Assembly (NCBI GenBank): GCA_003707065.3
Contig: PPXM03000007.1
Coordinates: 248,001-312,000, forward strand
Direction of reading: 5' to 3'
Source: Trigonopsis variabilis
Taxonomy: Eukaryota; Ascomycota; Trigonopsidomycetes; Trigonopsidales; Trigonopsidaceae
Length of the DNA stretch: 64,000 bases
The position numbers and the translations under genes were made by a program. Positions 17,582-28,615 of the stretch are shown here, one piece after another. Position 1 is the stretch's first letter; every line of letters starts with the position of its first letter. The notes under the pieces are model-generated. The model did no database searches. It saw only the letters and a list, made by a program, of their open reading frames with translations, and was not told the DNA's origin.

Positions 17582-20083
17582 ATGACGACAATGATAGCTA
17601 TACCGCTGAGAAAGCCACAAGAAGTCGACTGGCAAGGGCCATTAAGGCGGTACATAACTAGTTTATATGGCAAAGATGAGTCCTTTAATGAAGAGATATC
17701 AGCGATGAATCGCCTACGACAAGATATCCGAGGAATAGGAAAAGATAATATTGGCAGAGATTTATTATACAAGTACTATGGTCAATTGGAGCTGATTGAT
17801 CTCCGGATCCCCATTGAAGAAGGTGGCTGTCATGTGAATTTCACCTGGTCAGATGCCTTTTCGCATGTCTCCACTACTCAGCATTCCTTAGCGTTTGAGA
17901 AAGCAAGCATCTTGTTCAATTTAGGAGCTGTATTAAGTCATATTGGAAAGGATAGCAATGATTATAAGGTATCATATCAAGTCTTTCAACAGGCGGCCGG
18001 CATTTTCTCATATATTGGTGATAGTTTTCTTCATGCACCAAGTGCTGATCTGGAGAAGGAGAATGTCCGAATGGTGAGCATGTTAATGCTTGCACAAGCC
18101 CAGGAATCGTTTATAAATAAGTTATTAAACGACGGAAATGGAAAGCCAAATATGATATCGAAACTAGCACGGTCAGGCGCGAGCCTCTACAAGGCAGCTT
18201 CGGAAGCGCTTAAAGGTTCTTTGGAAAAAGGGTGGGGAGAGCGAAGCTGGCAAACTTTAGTCCAGGCTAAATATCACTACATGCTATCATTATCGGCGTT
18301 GTACCAAGCAAAAATGCAAGAACAAAGCCAACAACAAGGAGTCGGGATTGGGTTTTTAAAACAAGCTAAGAATGAAGTCGATGAGGCTATCAGGGGTGGG
18401 GTGCCGTCTGAGTTTAATGGATTTCTAGACATTCTTAAAGCAAATCAAGAAACTATTAAGCATGACCTTGCAGTGATGGAGAAAGACAACGACCTAATTT
18501 ACCACAAACCTATCCCTAATATTGCTTCGTTACCAGAGATTGGGTCTTTAGAAGCTGCTAAAAACCTTGGGCTGACTGAACTTTACAAAGATCAGGATGT
18601 CAGCAAGATTGTGGGACGGGATCTGTTTGAAAAGATCATCCCAATGTCTGTGCACGAACAAAGCAGTCTCTATTCAGAAGAAAAAGCAAAGTTGATTAGA
18701 AGCGAGGGCGAGGAGGTGGAAGTTGCAAACGAAGAACTGTCAAGTGCTCTAGAATATATGGGTTTACCTGATTCTGCTCGAAAACTACGGGCGGTTTTAA
18801 CTTCCAAAACTGGTCAAACTATAGATGCTGTGGTTCAAGAATGGGCTCGCGAAATCCATAACACGCCTTCGTTGGATTTTTCTAGCCTCGAGAGTCTTGC
18901 TGCCCAGGTAAGGGAGCGAATCAGTCACGTTGAAGGGGAGTTGGATCTCGAGCAAAATCAGTATCTGAAAATGAGAGCTCAATTTCGTGATAGCTGGGCG
19001 CAAGAACCAAGTGAACAAAAAACGTTTGGAATGAGACAAAGAATAATATCTATCAAGGAGGCTTTGGCAACCGCTTCAAAGACAGACGCATCAATGATTG
19101 CAGCTTTTAACGCAAGAAGAACAGATATTGAACTTCTCAGCCAGGGCCCACAAGCAGAAGGGCTCAACAAGTTGTTCCATGCCGATCAGGCTTCCTTACT
19201 AGATGTGATTGAAGATGATACTGCCCCTGCTTTAACGAAACTAGATGAGATTGACTCTACCCAAAAGAAGCTTTACAAGGTCAAACGAGAACGCCTAGCT
19301 GTTCTAGAAGAACTCAAAGAGAAAGTCCACAAAGATGATATATCCTCCATCCTAGTCTTTAATAAGAAATCTCCTAATATAGAGGAGGTCTTTGCAAACG
19401 AGCTGGACAAATTCAGACAGCATACTAAAAGAATCGAGCTCACAATCAAGATTCAAAGTCAGCTACTTGAGCAATTAGGTGAGGATTGGCAAACCCTTCA
19501 GGACGATCCTGTCGTGGTAAAGAAATTGACTGCGGCTAATAAGGAGTCTAATCAACGAGAGGAAGCTCTTAATAAATTGGGCATGGCTTACAGCACATGG
19601 CAAGAGTTGAATCAAGGAATAAAAAAAGGCCGAGAATTCTACCAATCGTTATTGAGCCAGTTATCTGAATTATCAAACCAGGTAAATTCCTTCGTTCAAT
19701 CAAGAAAAGACGAAGGATACCGTATATTTTCCCGGTTAACAAAGTCTGATGAAGGACTGAATGACCAATTTCGCCGTCTCTCGGTTGCATCTAATACTTC
19801 CTCATCCTACCAGCCTTCTCAAGGTCAGATATACCCTCCAAGAGATCAGCAGCCTTATTTCCCACCCTCAAGGGGCAATTCTTACTCGGGTACTCCTCAG
19901 CCTAATTACTCGTCCAGTGAATATTTCACTACGTCTAATTCTTTCAATTCTGGTGCTGCTCCAAGCCAGGGTATCAACTCAGGCAACCCGGCTGTTTCCA
20001 GTGATCACATCAATCAAGGATCGTTGAACACGCAGCCGAGTGCTCCTCCTTACGACCCTTGGTCGGGTCTCTCTAAATGGTAA
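17582..20083 (+). CDS. BRO1: Bro1/ALIX-family ESCRT-associated protein
   Basis: The 833-residue product should act at endosomes. It stabilises ESCRT-III and recruits a deubiquitinase during multivesicular-body sorting. The Bro1 domain covers about residues 1-390 (QEVDWQGPLRRYI, then FTWSDAF, HSLAFEKASILFNLGAVL and FLHAPSADLEKEN). A coiled-coil V domain follows to about 720. The tail is Pro/Ser/Gln-rich with YPPRDQQPYFPP and, near the end, PSAPPYDPW. That last motif combines a P(S/T)AP late-domain type sequence with PPxY, suggesting binding to Vps23 and to an Rsp5-type ligase. The opening resembles Bro1 more than Rim20/PalA, although Rim20 cannot be excluded. The ATG at 17582 or the second one at 17591 may be used. 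It has a single exon. Confidence 0.87.
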   Translation: MTTMIAIPLRKPQEVDWQGPLRRYITSLYGKDESFNEEISAMNRLRQDIRGIGKDNIGRDLLYKYYGQLELIDLRIPIEEGGCHVNFTWSDAFSHVSTTQHSLAFEKASILFNLGAVLSHIGKDSNDYKVSYQVFQQAAGIFSYIGDSFLHAPSADLEKENVRMVSMLMLAQAQESFINKLLNDGNGKPNMISKLARSGASLYKAASEALKGSLEKGWGERSWQTLVQAKYHYMLSLSALYQAKMQEQSQQQGVGIGFLKQAKNEVDEAIRGGVPSEFNGFLDILKANQETIKHDLAVMEKDNDLIYHKPIPNIASLPEIGSLEAAKNLGLTELYKDQDVSKIVGRDLFEKIIPMSVHEQSSLYSEEKAKLIRSEGEEVEVANEELSSALEYMGLPDSARKLRAVLTSKTGQTIDAVVQEWAREIHNTPSLDFSSLESLAAQVRERISHVEGELDLEQNQYLKMRAQFRDSWAQEPSEQKTFGMRQRIISIKEALATASKTDASMIAAFNARRTDIELLSQGPQAEGLNKLFHADQASLLDVIEDDTAPALTKLDEIDSTQKKLYKVKRERLAVLEELKEKVHKDDISSILVFNKKSPNIEEVFANELDKFRQHTKRIELTIKIQSQLLEQLGEDWQTLQDDPVVVKKLTAANKESNQREEALNKLGMAYSTWQELNQGIKKGREFYQSLLSQLSELSNQVNSFVQSRKDEGYRIFSRLTKSDEGLNDQFRRLSVASNTSSSYQPSQGQIYPPRDQQPYFPPSRGNSYSGTPQPNYSSSEYFTTSNSFNSGAAPSQGINSGNPAVSSDHINQGSLNTQPSAPPYDPWSGLSKW

Positions 20084-20514
20084 CATGGTGTTAGTCAAGT
20101 GAAGGTGTCAAGTGGGGTTAGATTATGACGTAGATTTTCATTTTCAAGATGATTACTCTTGAACGTTCGATTCCACAGGTGATACATAGGAAATCAATAC
20201 TAAGAATTCAACAACGTCTACATGGATCTCAGCAAGCTCTTGGGTGCAATTCCCCCTGAGAATGCGCGGAGGTTGCCATGGGAAAATCACATAATACTTA
20301 TGATACCGGCATTATGAGCGGCCTGGTTGTGTAATATCACCCGACCGCGATCGTTCTTATTGCAAACTTCTCAAGCAAATAGCGCTGTAGAATGTCCTGG
20401 AATACCACCGACTGATATCAACATCAACATGCTTAGTCATACGCGACCCATCGGACGCCTTCACGTGACCGCCACTCGGTCGTCTTGGACCGTCAAGTCA
20501 CCATCTTCACAACC
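20084..20514. other. Intergenic BRO1-LON
   Basis: This is a 431-bp spacer with no gene. It presumably holds the Lon promoter; no clear element was recognised. Confidence 0.4.
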
Positions 20515-23500
20515 ATGTTTGCCCCCCATGGCCTGCGGGCACTGCCTGTTGCCAAATCACGCATTCCAATTGCTCTGTACTCTCGATATGCGAGTCATCT
20601 TTCTTCGACGTCCCTGAGGGCGTCGTTAATAGGCTCGAATAGACTACGGCGGGCGTTCCGGCCACCCATCATCGAGCACGCAGGTCCATTGATGCTGCGT
20701 GGCAAGGAAAAGAACCCGGAGCCATCATCAAAAGGGCCTGAGAAGCCCAAAGATGAGCCGGATGAAGACAAAGGAAAGAAGAAGGATGATGAGAAGCCAG
20801 AGAAGAACAAAAAAGACAAGGATCAGTCAGATCAGCGAGAGTCAGACACGACCCCTAAGCCTGTATCTGCAGAAGGTTCGAAGAAATCATCTAACCCTCC
20901 GTCCAGTGGCGAAGGAAATGAAGGAAATGGTGGTAGCGGTGGTAGACGGCGGAAACCTAAGGCTAGCGTTCCTGAGGTATATCCTCAAGTGATGGCATTA
21001 CCTATGACTAGGAGACCATTATTTCCAGGTGAGTGAGGTGTTTTTGAATTATGTTTACTAACTTGAAGGATTTTATAAGGCTGTTGTGATCCATGATCCT
21101 GCCGTCATTGCTGCTATCAAGGAAATGCTTGAAAGAGGGCAGCCATATTTGGGTGTATTTTTATTTAAGGATGATTCTGAGAAGGATACGATTGAATCGA
21201 TTGATGAAGTTCATCCAGTGGGTGTTTTTGCTCAGATTACATCGATCTTTCCTCATGAAGAAGGAAAAGGCCGCAATTCTAAACCAGCTTTGACTGTGGT
21301 TCTTTATCCTCATCGACGAATCAAGATCGATGAATTGATTTCTCCCCCAAAAGTCGCTTTTCCAAATGAGAAGATCAAAGAGTCTAAGTCCATCTTTGAC
21401 GGTATAGAGGACGAAGCTGCCAGTAGCCAAGAAGGCGCAGAACCCACTGCTTTTCTCAAAGACTATCCGGTTACATTGGTGAATGTAACAAACCTTCAAG
21501 ATGAGCCTATTGATGTGAATTCTCCCACTATCCGTGCAGTGACGGCGGAGATTGTAAATGTATTCAAGGATATAACTTCTCTCAATCCCATGTTTAAGGA
21601 TCAGATTACTAATTTCTCAATGTCTGTTCCATCTCATAGTGGATATGAAGACCCAGCCAGATTAGCTGATTTCGCAGCTGCTGTCTGCGTTGGAGAAGCC
21701 AGGGAGCTACAAGATGTTTTAGAATCACTGAATGTCGAAGAGCGGTTACAGAAGGCTCTTATGATTCTAAAAAAGGAACTTATCAATGCTCAACTTCAAT
21801 CTAAGATTTCAAAGGACGTGGAAAGCAAGATTCATAAACGACAGAGAGAGTATTATTTAATGGAGCAACTTCGTGGAATCAAGCGAGAGCTAGGGATCGA
21901 AAGCGACGGCAAGGACAAATTAATTGAAAAGTTTAAAACCGCGGCCGAAGATCTAGCGATGCCAGATGAGGTCCGCAAAGTGTTTGACGAAGAATTAAAT
22001 AAGTTGGCCGGCCTAGAGGCTTCAGCCGCCGAATTTAATGTCACCAGAAATTATCTTGACTGGTTGACATCGATTCCTTGGGGCATCTCATCTCCAGAGA
22101 ACTATAGTATTAAGCATGCTAGAAAAATTCTAGATGAGGATCATTTTGGTCTAAAGGACGTCAAAGACCGTATTCTCGAGTTCATTGCTGTTGGAAAATT
22201 GCGAGGAAAGGTTGAAGGCAAAATCCTCTGCTTTGTTGGCCCTCCTGGCGTTGGTAAAACCTCGATTGGAAAATCAATTGCTCGGGCTCTTGATCGTCAA
22301 TTCCATCGATTTTCTGTCGGAGGATTGACGGACGTTGCGGAAATCAAAGGTCACCGTCGAACCTATGTTGGTGCTCTCCCTGGTCGAGTAATTCAGGCCT
22401 TAAAGAAGTGTCAGACTGAAAACCCTCTTATCCTTATTGACGAGGTTGATAAAATCGGACGAGGTCACCAAGGTGATCCGTCTTCGGCATTGCTAGAACT
22501 GCTCGACCCTGAGCAGAATTCATCATTTTTGGATCATTATATTGATGTTCCAGTGGATCTTAGCCGCGTCTTATTCGTGTGTACTGCCAACATTCTTGAT
22601 ACGATCCCTCGACCTTTGTTAGATCGTATGGAAGTGATCGAGATTTCAGGTTACGTTGCCGATGAGAAAGTCGCAATTGCTCGAAAATATTTGGGACCTC
22701 AAGCCAAAGATTCTGCTGGATTACATGATGCCGATGTCGAATTAGACGATGGTGCTATTGAGGATCTCATGAAGCATTATTGCCGAGAAAGTGGTGTTCG
22801 AAACCTCAAGAAGCAGATCGAAAAGATTTATCGCAAGGCTGCGCTGCGAATTGTCACTGAATATGATGAGACTGAATTATCTGAGGAGAAGTCTTTGACC
22901 GCCGAGGGAAAGGCAGCTAGAGACGTGGCCAAGGAAGCCGAAGAGACTTTGGAAGAGAAGGAGGAAAAGCACGAGGGAGCTGAATCGATAGAGGAAGCTA
23001 AAGAGAAAGCGAAGGATGCCACTGAAGAGGCAAAGGCTGTCGAGAACCCTCGAAGACCACTTAAGGTCCCCGAGAGCGTTCATGTGCGAATAACAAGCGA
23101 GAATTTGAAGGATTACATTGGACCTCCTGTTTTCACCTCGGATAGATTGTTTGATGACGCCCCTCCTGGTGTCGTGATGGGCCTGGCCTGGACGAGTATG
23201 GGCGGTGCTGCTATGTATGTTGAGTCAGTCCTTGAGCAGCCGCTTACCATCCATTCGCGACCAGCCTTGGAACGTACTGGTCAGCTTGGCGATGTGATGA
23301 AGGAGTCATCGCGAATTGCATACTCATTTTCACGGATGTTCATGACGAAGGAGTTTCCGAGCAACCGTTTCTTCGAACGGGCTCATATTCATCTTCATTG
23401 TCCTGAGGGAGCTGTCCCCAAGGATGGACCGTCAGCGGGTGTCACCATGGTGAGTTCACTGCTGTCGTTGGCCATCAACACACCTCTTCCGCCGGATGTC

Positions 23501-23800
23501 GCGATGACTGGTGAAGTGACATTAACTGGAAAGGTCCTTCGCATTGGTGGTCTAAAGGAAAAGACCATTGCCGCAAAGCGATCGGGAGCCAAGACTGTTA
23601 TTTTCCCGGCGGACAATTCTTCCGATTGGGAAGAGCTTCCGGCGAATGTAAAGGAAGGCATCAAGGGTGTTCCGGTGGCATGGTACAGGGATGTCTTTAA
23701 CACCATTTTTGGAGACATCGATCGGGAGAAGGCCAGCAAGGCCTGGGCAACCGAGTTTGCGACGATCGACGCTGAAGACCAGCGGAAACGGGACGAATAA
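20515..23800 (+). CDS. PIM1: Mitochondrial ATP-dependent Lon protease
   Basis: This enzyme is the AAA+ matrix protease that degrades misfolded and oxidised mitochondrial proteins. Exons are 20515-21028 and 21069-23800, joined over a 40-nt intron (GTGAGTG...TACTAACTTGAAG), giving about 1081 residues. The ATG at 20515 starts a presequence rich in Arg and hydroxylated residues (APHGLRALPVAKSRIPIALY). A charged Lys/Asp/Glu segment follows (residues 65-125). The join restores RRPLFPGFYKAVVI at the start of the Lon N-domain. Walker A is GPPGVGKTS near residue 561, and Walker B is ILIDEVDKIG. The Ser-Lys dyad is S960 in DGPSAG and K1003 in GGLKEK. A long charged insert (about 615-665) lies before the protease domain. 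Family length is right (yeast Pim1 about 1130). Confidence 0.95.
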
Positions 23801-23991
23801 TGTAAATAGAAGCTATGACAGACCACTACTTTATGAGAGAGAGTTCTGCGATGATGCGAATCATATATGATCACTGTTTAGCGGGACGTAGCAATCAATG
23901 CCAACAACAATACGTAGCCATACAATTTGGGGAGGAGATGTAAATCAGAACATATTATATGACATGAAGAAGTGTCCTGAGCAATCGTGAC

Positions 23992-24485
23992 CTATTTCTC
24001 GTTATTAAAGTTCTGCCCTTCAAAGTATCCTGGGCTCCCAGTGCCAAGAGAACATTCAGGATGGCGGCGGCCTTGCCCGGCTACGAACCCGGGGCCATCG
24101 CCGGTGATTCTTCCTCCCACTCCTCCGACAATGCCAGGTTCTCCCCTCCATCCCGTGTGGTTGGCTTCTCCTCCTACTCCTTCAGCATATCCAGGAGTTT
24201 TTGTTCGTTTCAGCTAGTGGGTCAGAAGATTATCAAAAAAGTCCTTACAGGCTTCTGTGGCTCTTTCGCAGCAGGCGTAGCTTGGGGAGAACCATGCTCT
24301 TTCGCCTTAGATGCTTCCTCACTCTGGTGATGATGGTGCTCGTGCTCGTGCTCGTGCTTGTGATCCTGCTCGTGATGTTTAGAGTGAGAACCGTGAGAAC
24401 TTTCAGACTCGGATCCAGAGTGGGAGAAACCCTTCTTCAACTTGGAATACTCGTTCGAAATCGTCCGGAATAACTTGTTTTCCAT
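23992..24485 (-). CDS. Unrecognised His-rich / Gly-rich small protein, 2 exons
   Basis: I do not recognise this 152-residue protein. Exons are 24485-24249 and 24213-23992, with a 35-nt phase-0 intron (GTAAGGAC...TTCTGACCCACTAG). Exon 1 begins MENKLFRTISNEYSKLKKGF. It then becomes Ser-rich and strongly histidine-rich (HSKHHEQDHKHEHEHEHHHH), a pattern that often binds zinc, nickel or copper. Exon 2 starts LKRTKTPGYAEGVGGEANH and is glycine-rich with repeated G-x-G turns, ending FEGQNFNNEK. Without the intron the frame ends within a few codons of the splice site, so the join is what makes exon 2 coding. No signal peptide or membrane span is seen. The gene converges with Lon. A metal-storage or metal-buffering role is possible but inferred only from composition. 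Confidence 0.6.
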
Positions 24486-25405
24486 TGTGGATGAGGGTGA
24501 AGAGTTAGCAATGACAAGTGACGTGAGAATGTTCCGAAGGTGGGGGGATCCGTGCTTCAGTAGCGGGCTTTTCCGGAAGGTGGGGCGCCGCATATCTCGA
24601 GTCTGGGGAAAGAGGCAGTGGTCACGCTGGCCACACAGGCCACAAAAGGCTTGACCTCCCAAAATGACGAGTCTAGAGTCTTATTAACGTGACTCTGAAG
24701 GTTAAAGGCGGGAACATGCTTAATACATGTTGTCTCTATCTGAGCTGTTAAGCCAAGCGATGAGGTGGTTGCACTACGAGGACAACGCACTGGCCCAGTA
24801 CCCGAGTCTTGATAGCAGCGCCTGTAATTATCGACTATTTGTTTCTGAACCTGTGTCGAACAGGGGCTCACTGAAAAGAGACGGAGCCAATCCATCGTAA
24901 CAATGTTTTTGGGTAGCTTTACTTTGCTCAGCTCTTCCCCCGCTAATATTCTGCGCATCTATCTTGATTTTGACTCGAACCTATTTCAACATGTATGTTG
25001 TGTATAAACCCGGCAGCATGGGCCTTGCTTTTCACTCTGACTGCGTAAGTAAGGAAGCAGTCAGACGACCTTTCCTCCCACATGTCGTAAGATTCAATGC
25101 TAGTTACTGTCCAAGTACTACGCCTTTTAGAAGTACTTGCCTTTGTTCTACCGGGCAAATTTGGCCGAGTAGACATGGCAGTTTCCATGTCGCATGGGTG
25201 AACACATTTAGAGAAAACAGAAAACTTAGCCCATAGAACCGCCAGTCTTGTATACTTGGTTCTCTGCTGAATAGAGTAGTTGGTGAGACCGCTGCGCTGG
25301 CTGAGTGGTTCTTGGCTGTGTCTGCTTGTACACAACACTACTGGAACAGGTAACCCTGGTAGGTGCGCTACCGGACAAGTCCACACTGACCGCAACCACC
25401 CAGAA
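24486..25405. other. Divergent intergenic region
   Basis: This 920-bp stretch separates the His-rich gene from the Aim18-type gene. Open frames here on the minus strand lack starts or family resemblance, and one is only antisense to the neighbour. No RNA gene was found. Confidence 0.45.
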
Positions 25406-26353
25406 ATGTGGAGACAGATTGGATCCCGGGCGAGAGCCTTGCCGTTCCGCCATGCGATAACCCAAGCGCGTTTCCAGAGTACCAGTACGTTTAAAAGCAC
25501 AAGGTTCTCTTCGCGCCCTGTCTTTTCCACTTTCGCTCTTCTTTCTGCATCCACTGTGGCCTTATGGTTTTCCACCCCGGTTCTTTCGGCTGAGGAGCTG
25601 GCTCCACTGAAAGAAGTTCCAGATCCACGACTGGCCAGAGGCGAAGCGCCTTCTTCTCCTACTGATTTCGTTCAATCGCCTTCTTCGACTGCTCCCTTCC
25701 CTGTCTTCTTCGACTTGGAAGGCACCAGATATAAATTGCTTGGATTGGGCGTGCGGACGGTGTCTTTCCTGAGCTTCCACGTATATTCAGTGGGCGTCTA
25801 TATCTCTGAAAAGGATGTCAATAACCTGGCTAGCTTGTTGGCGATGTACGGGGGTCCGTCCCAGGTCATTAGCCTGCTATCTGATCCCGACCAATCTCTC
25901 CAGGTGTGGTCTGATCTTCTCGCACACGGACTCGATCTCGCCATTCGCATTGTTCCTGTGCGACGAACGGACTTTGGTCATCTGCGAGATGGTTTTGTTC
26001 GGTCTGTTCTTGCTCATCCTTACGCTAAAGACCTTCCTCCCCGGTCGCGGTGGAACGACCAAGGGCCAGACAAATACCACGAAGCCATTACCACCGGTAG
26101 CGCTGCCTTGCGACAGCTGCTTAGCGCCAAGCTCTCCGTTCCCAAAGATAAGATCCTACTGATCCAGCATCATCCGTCTGGAGAGCTTCACGGGTGGTAT
26201 GATGACGGCAAGACTGTGGCTGATCTAGGCTCTGTTCCTCCAGGCCCTGTCGGTGATATCTTGATGCTTCACTACGTCGCTGGTGCCAAACCAGCCTCGC
26301 CTCAAGCCAGAGACTCTGTCATTGTTACTTCGGCTGCATTGGTAGGAGAGTAA
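25406..26353 (+). CDS. AIM18: Mitochondrial chalcone-isomerase-like protein (Aim18/Aim46 type)
   Basis: The 315-residue product belongs to the fungal Aim18/Aim46 group, which has a chalcone-isomerase fold. Yeast members are mitochondrial and bind heme; no isomerase role is established. The ATG at 25406 begins MWRQIGSRARALPFRHAIT, a strong Arg-rich presequence. A hydrophobic segment follows at about residues 48-70 (FSTFALLSASTVALWFSTPV), likely an inner-membrane anchor. The isomerase-like domain runs from about residue 110 (FFDLEGTRYKLLGLGVRTVS, FHVYSVGVYI) to the end (GDILMLHYVAGAK). The length fits. Aim18 and Aim46 are paralogs in yeast, and I cannot say which is closer. It has a single exon and is convergent with the PhoD-like gene. 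Confidence 0.82.
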   Translation: MWRQIGSRARALPFRHAITQARFQSTSTFKSTRFSSRPVFSTFALLSASTVALWFSTPVLSAEELAPLKEVPDPRLARGEAPSSPTDFVQSPSSTAPFPVFFDLEGTRYKLLGLGVRTVSFLSFHVYSVGVYISEKDVNNLASLLAMYGGPSQVISLLSDPDQSLQVWSDLLAHGLDLAIRIVPVRRTDFGHLRDGFVRSVLAHPYAKDLPPRSRWNDQGPDKYHEAITTGSAALRQLLSAKLSVPKDKILLIQHHPSGELHGWYDDGKTVADLGSVPPGPVGDILMLHYVAGAKPASPQARDSVIVTSAALVGE

Positions 26354-26605
26354 TCGAGCTGATAGCCAGAAGAAAGCCGGATTCTCTGCTAGTCCAATCT
26401 CGCGCGATGGATGTATGGCATTTACTCTTGATGTAACCTTCACCTCACATTGACCCTGTATATATCAATATTAAGCAAAACATAAGCCTTGAGAACTTAT
26501 AATGAAGTACGCTAGGTCATCAATTCGTAAAGGGTACACTACAACTGCAGCAAAGGGCTGGAAGGCACAATAGAGATATGCAAAAAAAAGTACAAACGGT
26601 CTAGA

Positions 26606-28615
26606 CTAATCGAGAGCCGGCACCGAGACTGCATATGGGCAAGTCTGAATCTTTGGATTCGAATGGTCGACTTCAAAATAGAGGTTCACTGCCAAGGCAT
26701 CAGGATCACTAGACCGTGACGATGCGCTGGGCTGATGATTTCCATTATGCGCATGCAAGGACGCAGGCGGATATAGGGTTGAATAATCGCCCAGCGGAGT
26801 TTGATGCCTTTCTGGTATTCGGAACTTTTTAGATCGGTCAGTGGGAATCACAATGGGTTTGTCATATTTGCGCGTCCGCGCATAGGAAGACTGATCCGGT
26901 TTGACATCCATCGTCTCACCAAGCTCGTACATCGAGCACCAGTTCCGGCGCGCTAGTAGACAGCTCTTGATCGAGGACCCATCCACGTCTTTTTCAAACA
27001 ATGTCAGCATGTCTTCATCACATTTATCTGACATGTGATGGAGTTTGTTTCTGCGGCTGAGGAACTTAGCCATAGCGCCTGTGGGCGGAGCATTAGTGAT
27101 AGCTGACGAGATCACATTGAGCATCAGTCGATAGTCTACAGCAGGATCAAGTTGAAGACTGTCTTTGGACCGGAATCGACCGATGGCCCCAAGATGCACG
27201 TCTCCGCTAAGAAGAGTAAATCTGACCCGTAGTTCACCGCTGAGAATCTGCAATTGTTGCATCAACCAGTTTCGTTCTTTCTTGTGGTGCTTGGCACACC
27301 AATGGTCGTCCAGATCGTCGAGGATCTCGATGTTTCCGTCGAATTCTTGCACCATATTAGACAAGATAATGTGACGGTGAGCCAGGTACTTGATGGGAGC
27401 GAGCACGCGACTTGTAAGAAGGTTTTCGAGCCAGACCAATCTAGGATAGGCAATTGGAACTCCCAGCAAGATCAGCAAATGCCGGACTTCCGAGGTTCCA
27501 TTGGCAGGGATTTCCTTTCTGATACGCGCAAACAGAGCTTGATAAGTTTCTCGACTTAGAATCTGCTCATGTGTTCGTTCTGTCCGGCAGTCAAAGCCCA
27601 TGAATGCCATGCGACGGCCCAACCGGCAGTAAACGCTCCGACTCTCGTAGTGAATATATGGTCCAGGCTTGATGCCGTAAATCCAGCTAGGATCTTTGTC
27701 TTTGACAGTACAGGTGCTGTGGTGCTGGAACAACAGATAGTATTTGAACGCAGCGTTACCCACTCCCGAGAAGACTGGGCTGGTCTGTAAGCCCTCGCTA
27801 TAAGAGCCAAACCCATCGATAATATCATGGTCATCATATATATTTATACACGGAATTTGAGCCTCAGCCACAGGAAAGTCGTCCTGATGCGTCTCTCCAG
27901 CAGGACCTTTAAAGTATCCTGATCCAAACCATGCAATACAGTGATTCAAGTAGAATGTCTCCACCTGGTCCTTAAACTCCTCTGTATAAGGTGTCTTGTT
28001 CTTCTGAATGAAATTGGGATCAGCCATCCATTCTTCTAATAACGGACACGTCTTTCTCACAAGATCGGCATAAATTTGATCTCCTCCACCCACCATGACA
28101 TGAAAGGGAAGCTCCTTGTGCTTATTCAAGACATCCGTCCACAGAGATGCGGGATATAGAGCGCAGTTTGTTCCAAGACTGAATCCATTGCAAGAGAAAA
28201 ACATCACTCGACATGACGCTTCTGTCGAGACCAGGTAGAACTGATGCCGCTCGCCGGCATCAATTGAGTATTCAGCTACTCTCTCTTTAACCCCAAGTTC
28301 CAATTCCAAATTAAACTTCCAAAACGTAGTCGATCTCTCTTGCCATAACTTGTCTGCTGTCACGGTCGTGGTCTTGATGACCTCGTCTTCTCCTCGGTTT
28401 CGAACCGTAACCTCCATCTCTGGAGCCCGTTCATTCTCGTCATGCGAACCGTTGGCCGTCTTTGCTTCCTCACCGTCATCCCCTTGTCTGTTCACCTCTC
28501 TGTCATTTTGACCCTCTGTGTCCCTCACCACGATCAAACAGCTTCCCCGCCACTTATTTCCATCTGCACCGAGAAATCGCAGAAGCGGCCCGCAGCAAAT
28601 CTTCCCTGTTACCAT
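26606..28615 (-). CDS. PhoD-like metallophosphatase domain protein
   Basis: The 669-residue product belongs to the fungal PhoD-like phosphatase family (alkaline-phosphatase D fold, metal-dependent). Visible metal-site motifs are GGGDQIYAD, then IYDDHDIIDGFGSY and LLSGDVHLGAIG, in the right order. N-terminally, GKICCGPLLRF and WRGSCLIV match the domain that precedes the phosphatase in fungal relatives. Acidic low-complexity sequence sits at about residues 35-70. The tail (from about 590) is polar and Ser/His-rich with no domain. No signal peptide is visible, so an intracellular location is likely, unlike bacterial PhoD. The ATG at 28615 is the first in frame, but a short upstream exon cannot be excluded. 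The substrate is unknown. Confidence 0.85.
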   Translation of the reverse strand: MVTGKICCGPLLRFLGADGNKWRGSCLIVVRDTEGQNDREVNRQGDDGEEAKTANGSHDENERAPEMEVTVRNRGEDEVIKTTTVTADKLWQERSTTFWKFNLELELGVKERVAEYSIDAGERHQFYLVSTEASCRVMFFSCNGFSLGTNCALYPASLWTDVLNKHKELPFHVMVGGGDQIYADLVRKTCPLLEEWMADPNFIQKNKTPYTEEFKDQVETFYLNHCIAWFGSGYFKGPAGETHQDDFPVAEAQIPCINIYDDHDIIDGFGSYSEGLQTSPVFSGVGNAAFKYYLLFQHHSTCTVKDKDPSWIYGIKPGPYIHYESRSVYCRLGRRMAFMGFDCRTERTHEQILSRETYQALFARIRKEIPANGTSEVRHLLILLGVPIAYPRLVWLENLLTSRVLAPIKYLAHRHIILSNMVQEFDGNIEILDDLDDHWCAKHHKKERNWLMQQLQILSGELRVRFTLLSGDVHLGAIGRFRSKDSLQLDPAVDYRLMLNVISSAITNAPPTGAMAKFLSRRNKLHHMSDKCDEDMLTLFEKDVDGSSIKSCLLARRNWCSMYELGETMDVKPDQSSYARTRKYDKPIVIPTDRSKKFRIPERHQTPLGDYSTLYPPASLHAHNGNHQPSASSRSSDPDALAVNLYFEVDHSNPKIQTCPYAVSVPALD

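Noticed and set aside
24331-24372. Tandem repeat array (GTGCTC)n
   Set aside because: It is the coding sequence of the His/Glu run in the His-rich protein, not an independent repeat element.
24965-24990. tRNA-like B box (GGTTCGAGTC on the minus strand)
   Set aside because: No T stem pairs around it and no A box or acceptor stem is found at the right distance.
24943-25575. 210-codon open frame on the minus strand
   Set aside because: It overlaps the Aim18-type gene in antisense, has no family resemblance, and its sense partner has a clear presequence and domain.
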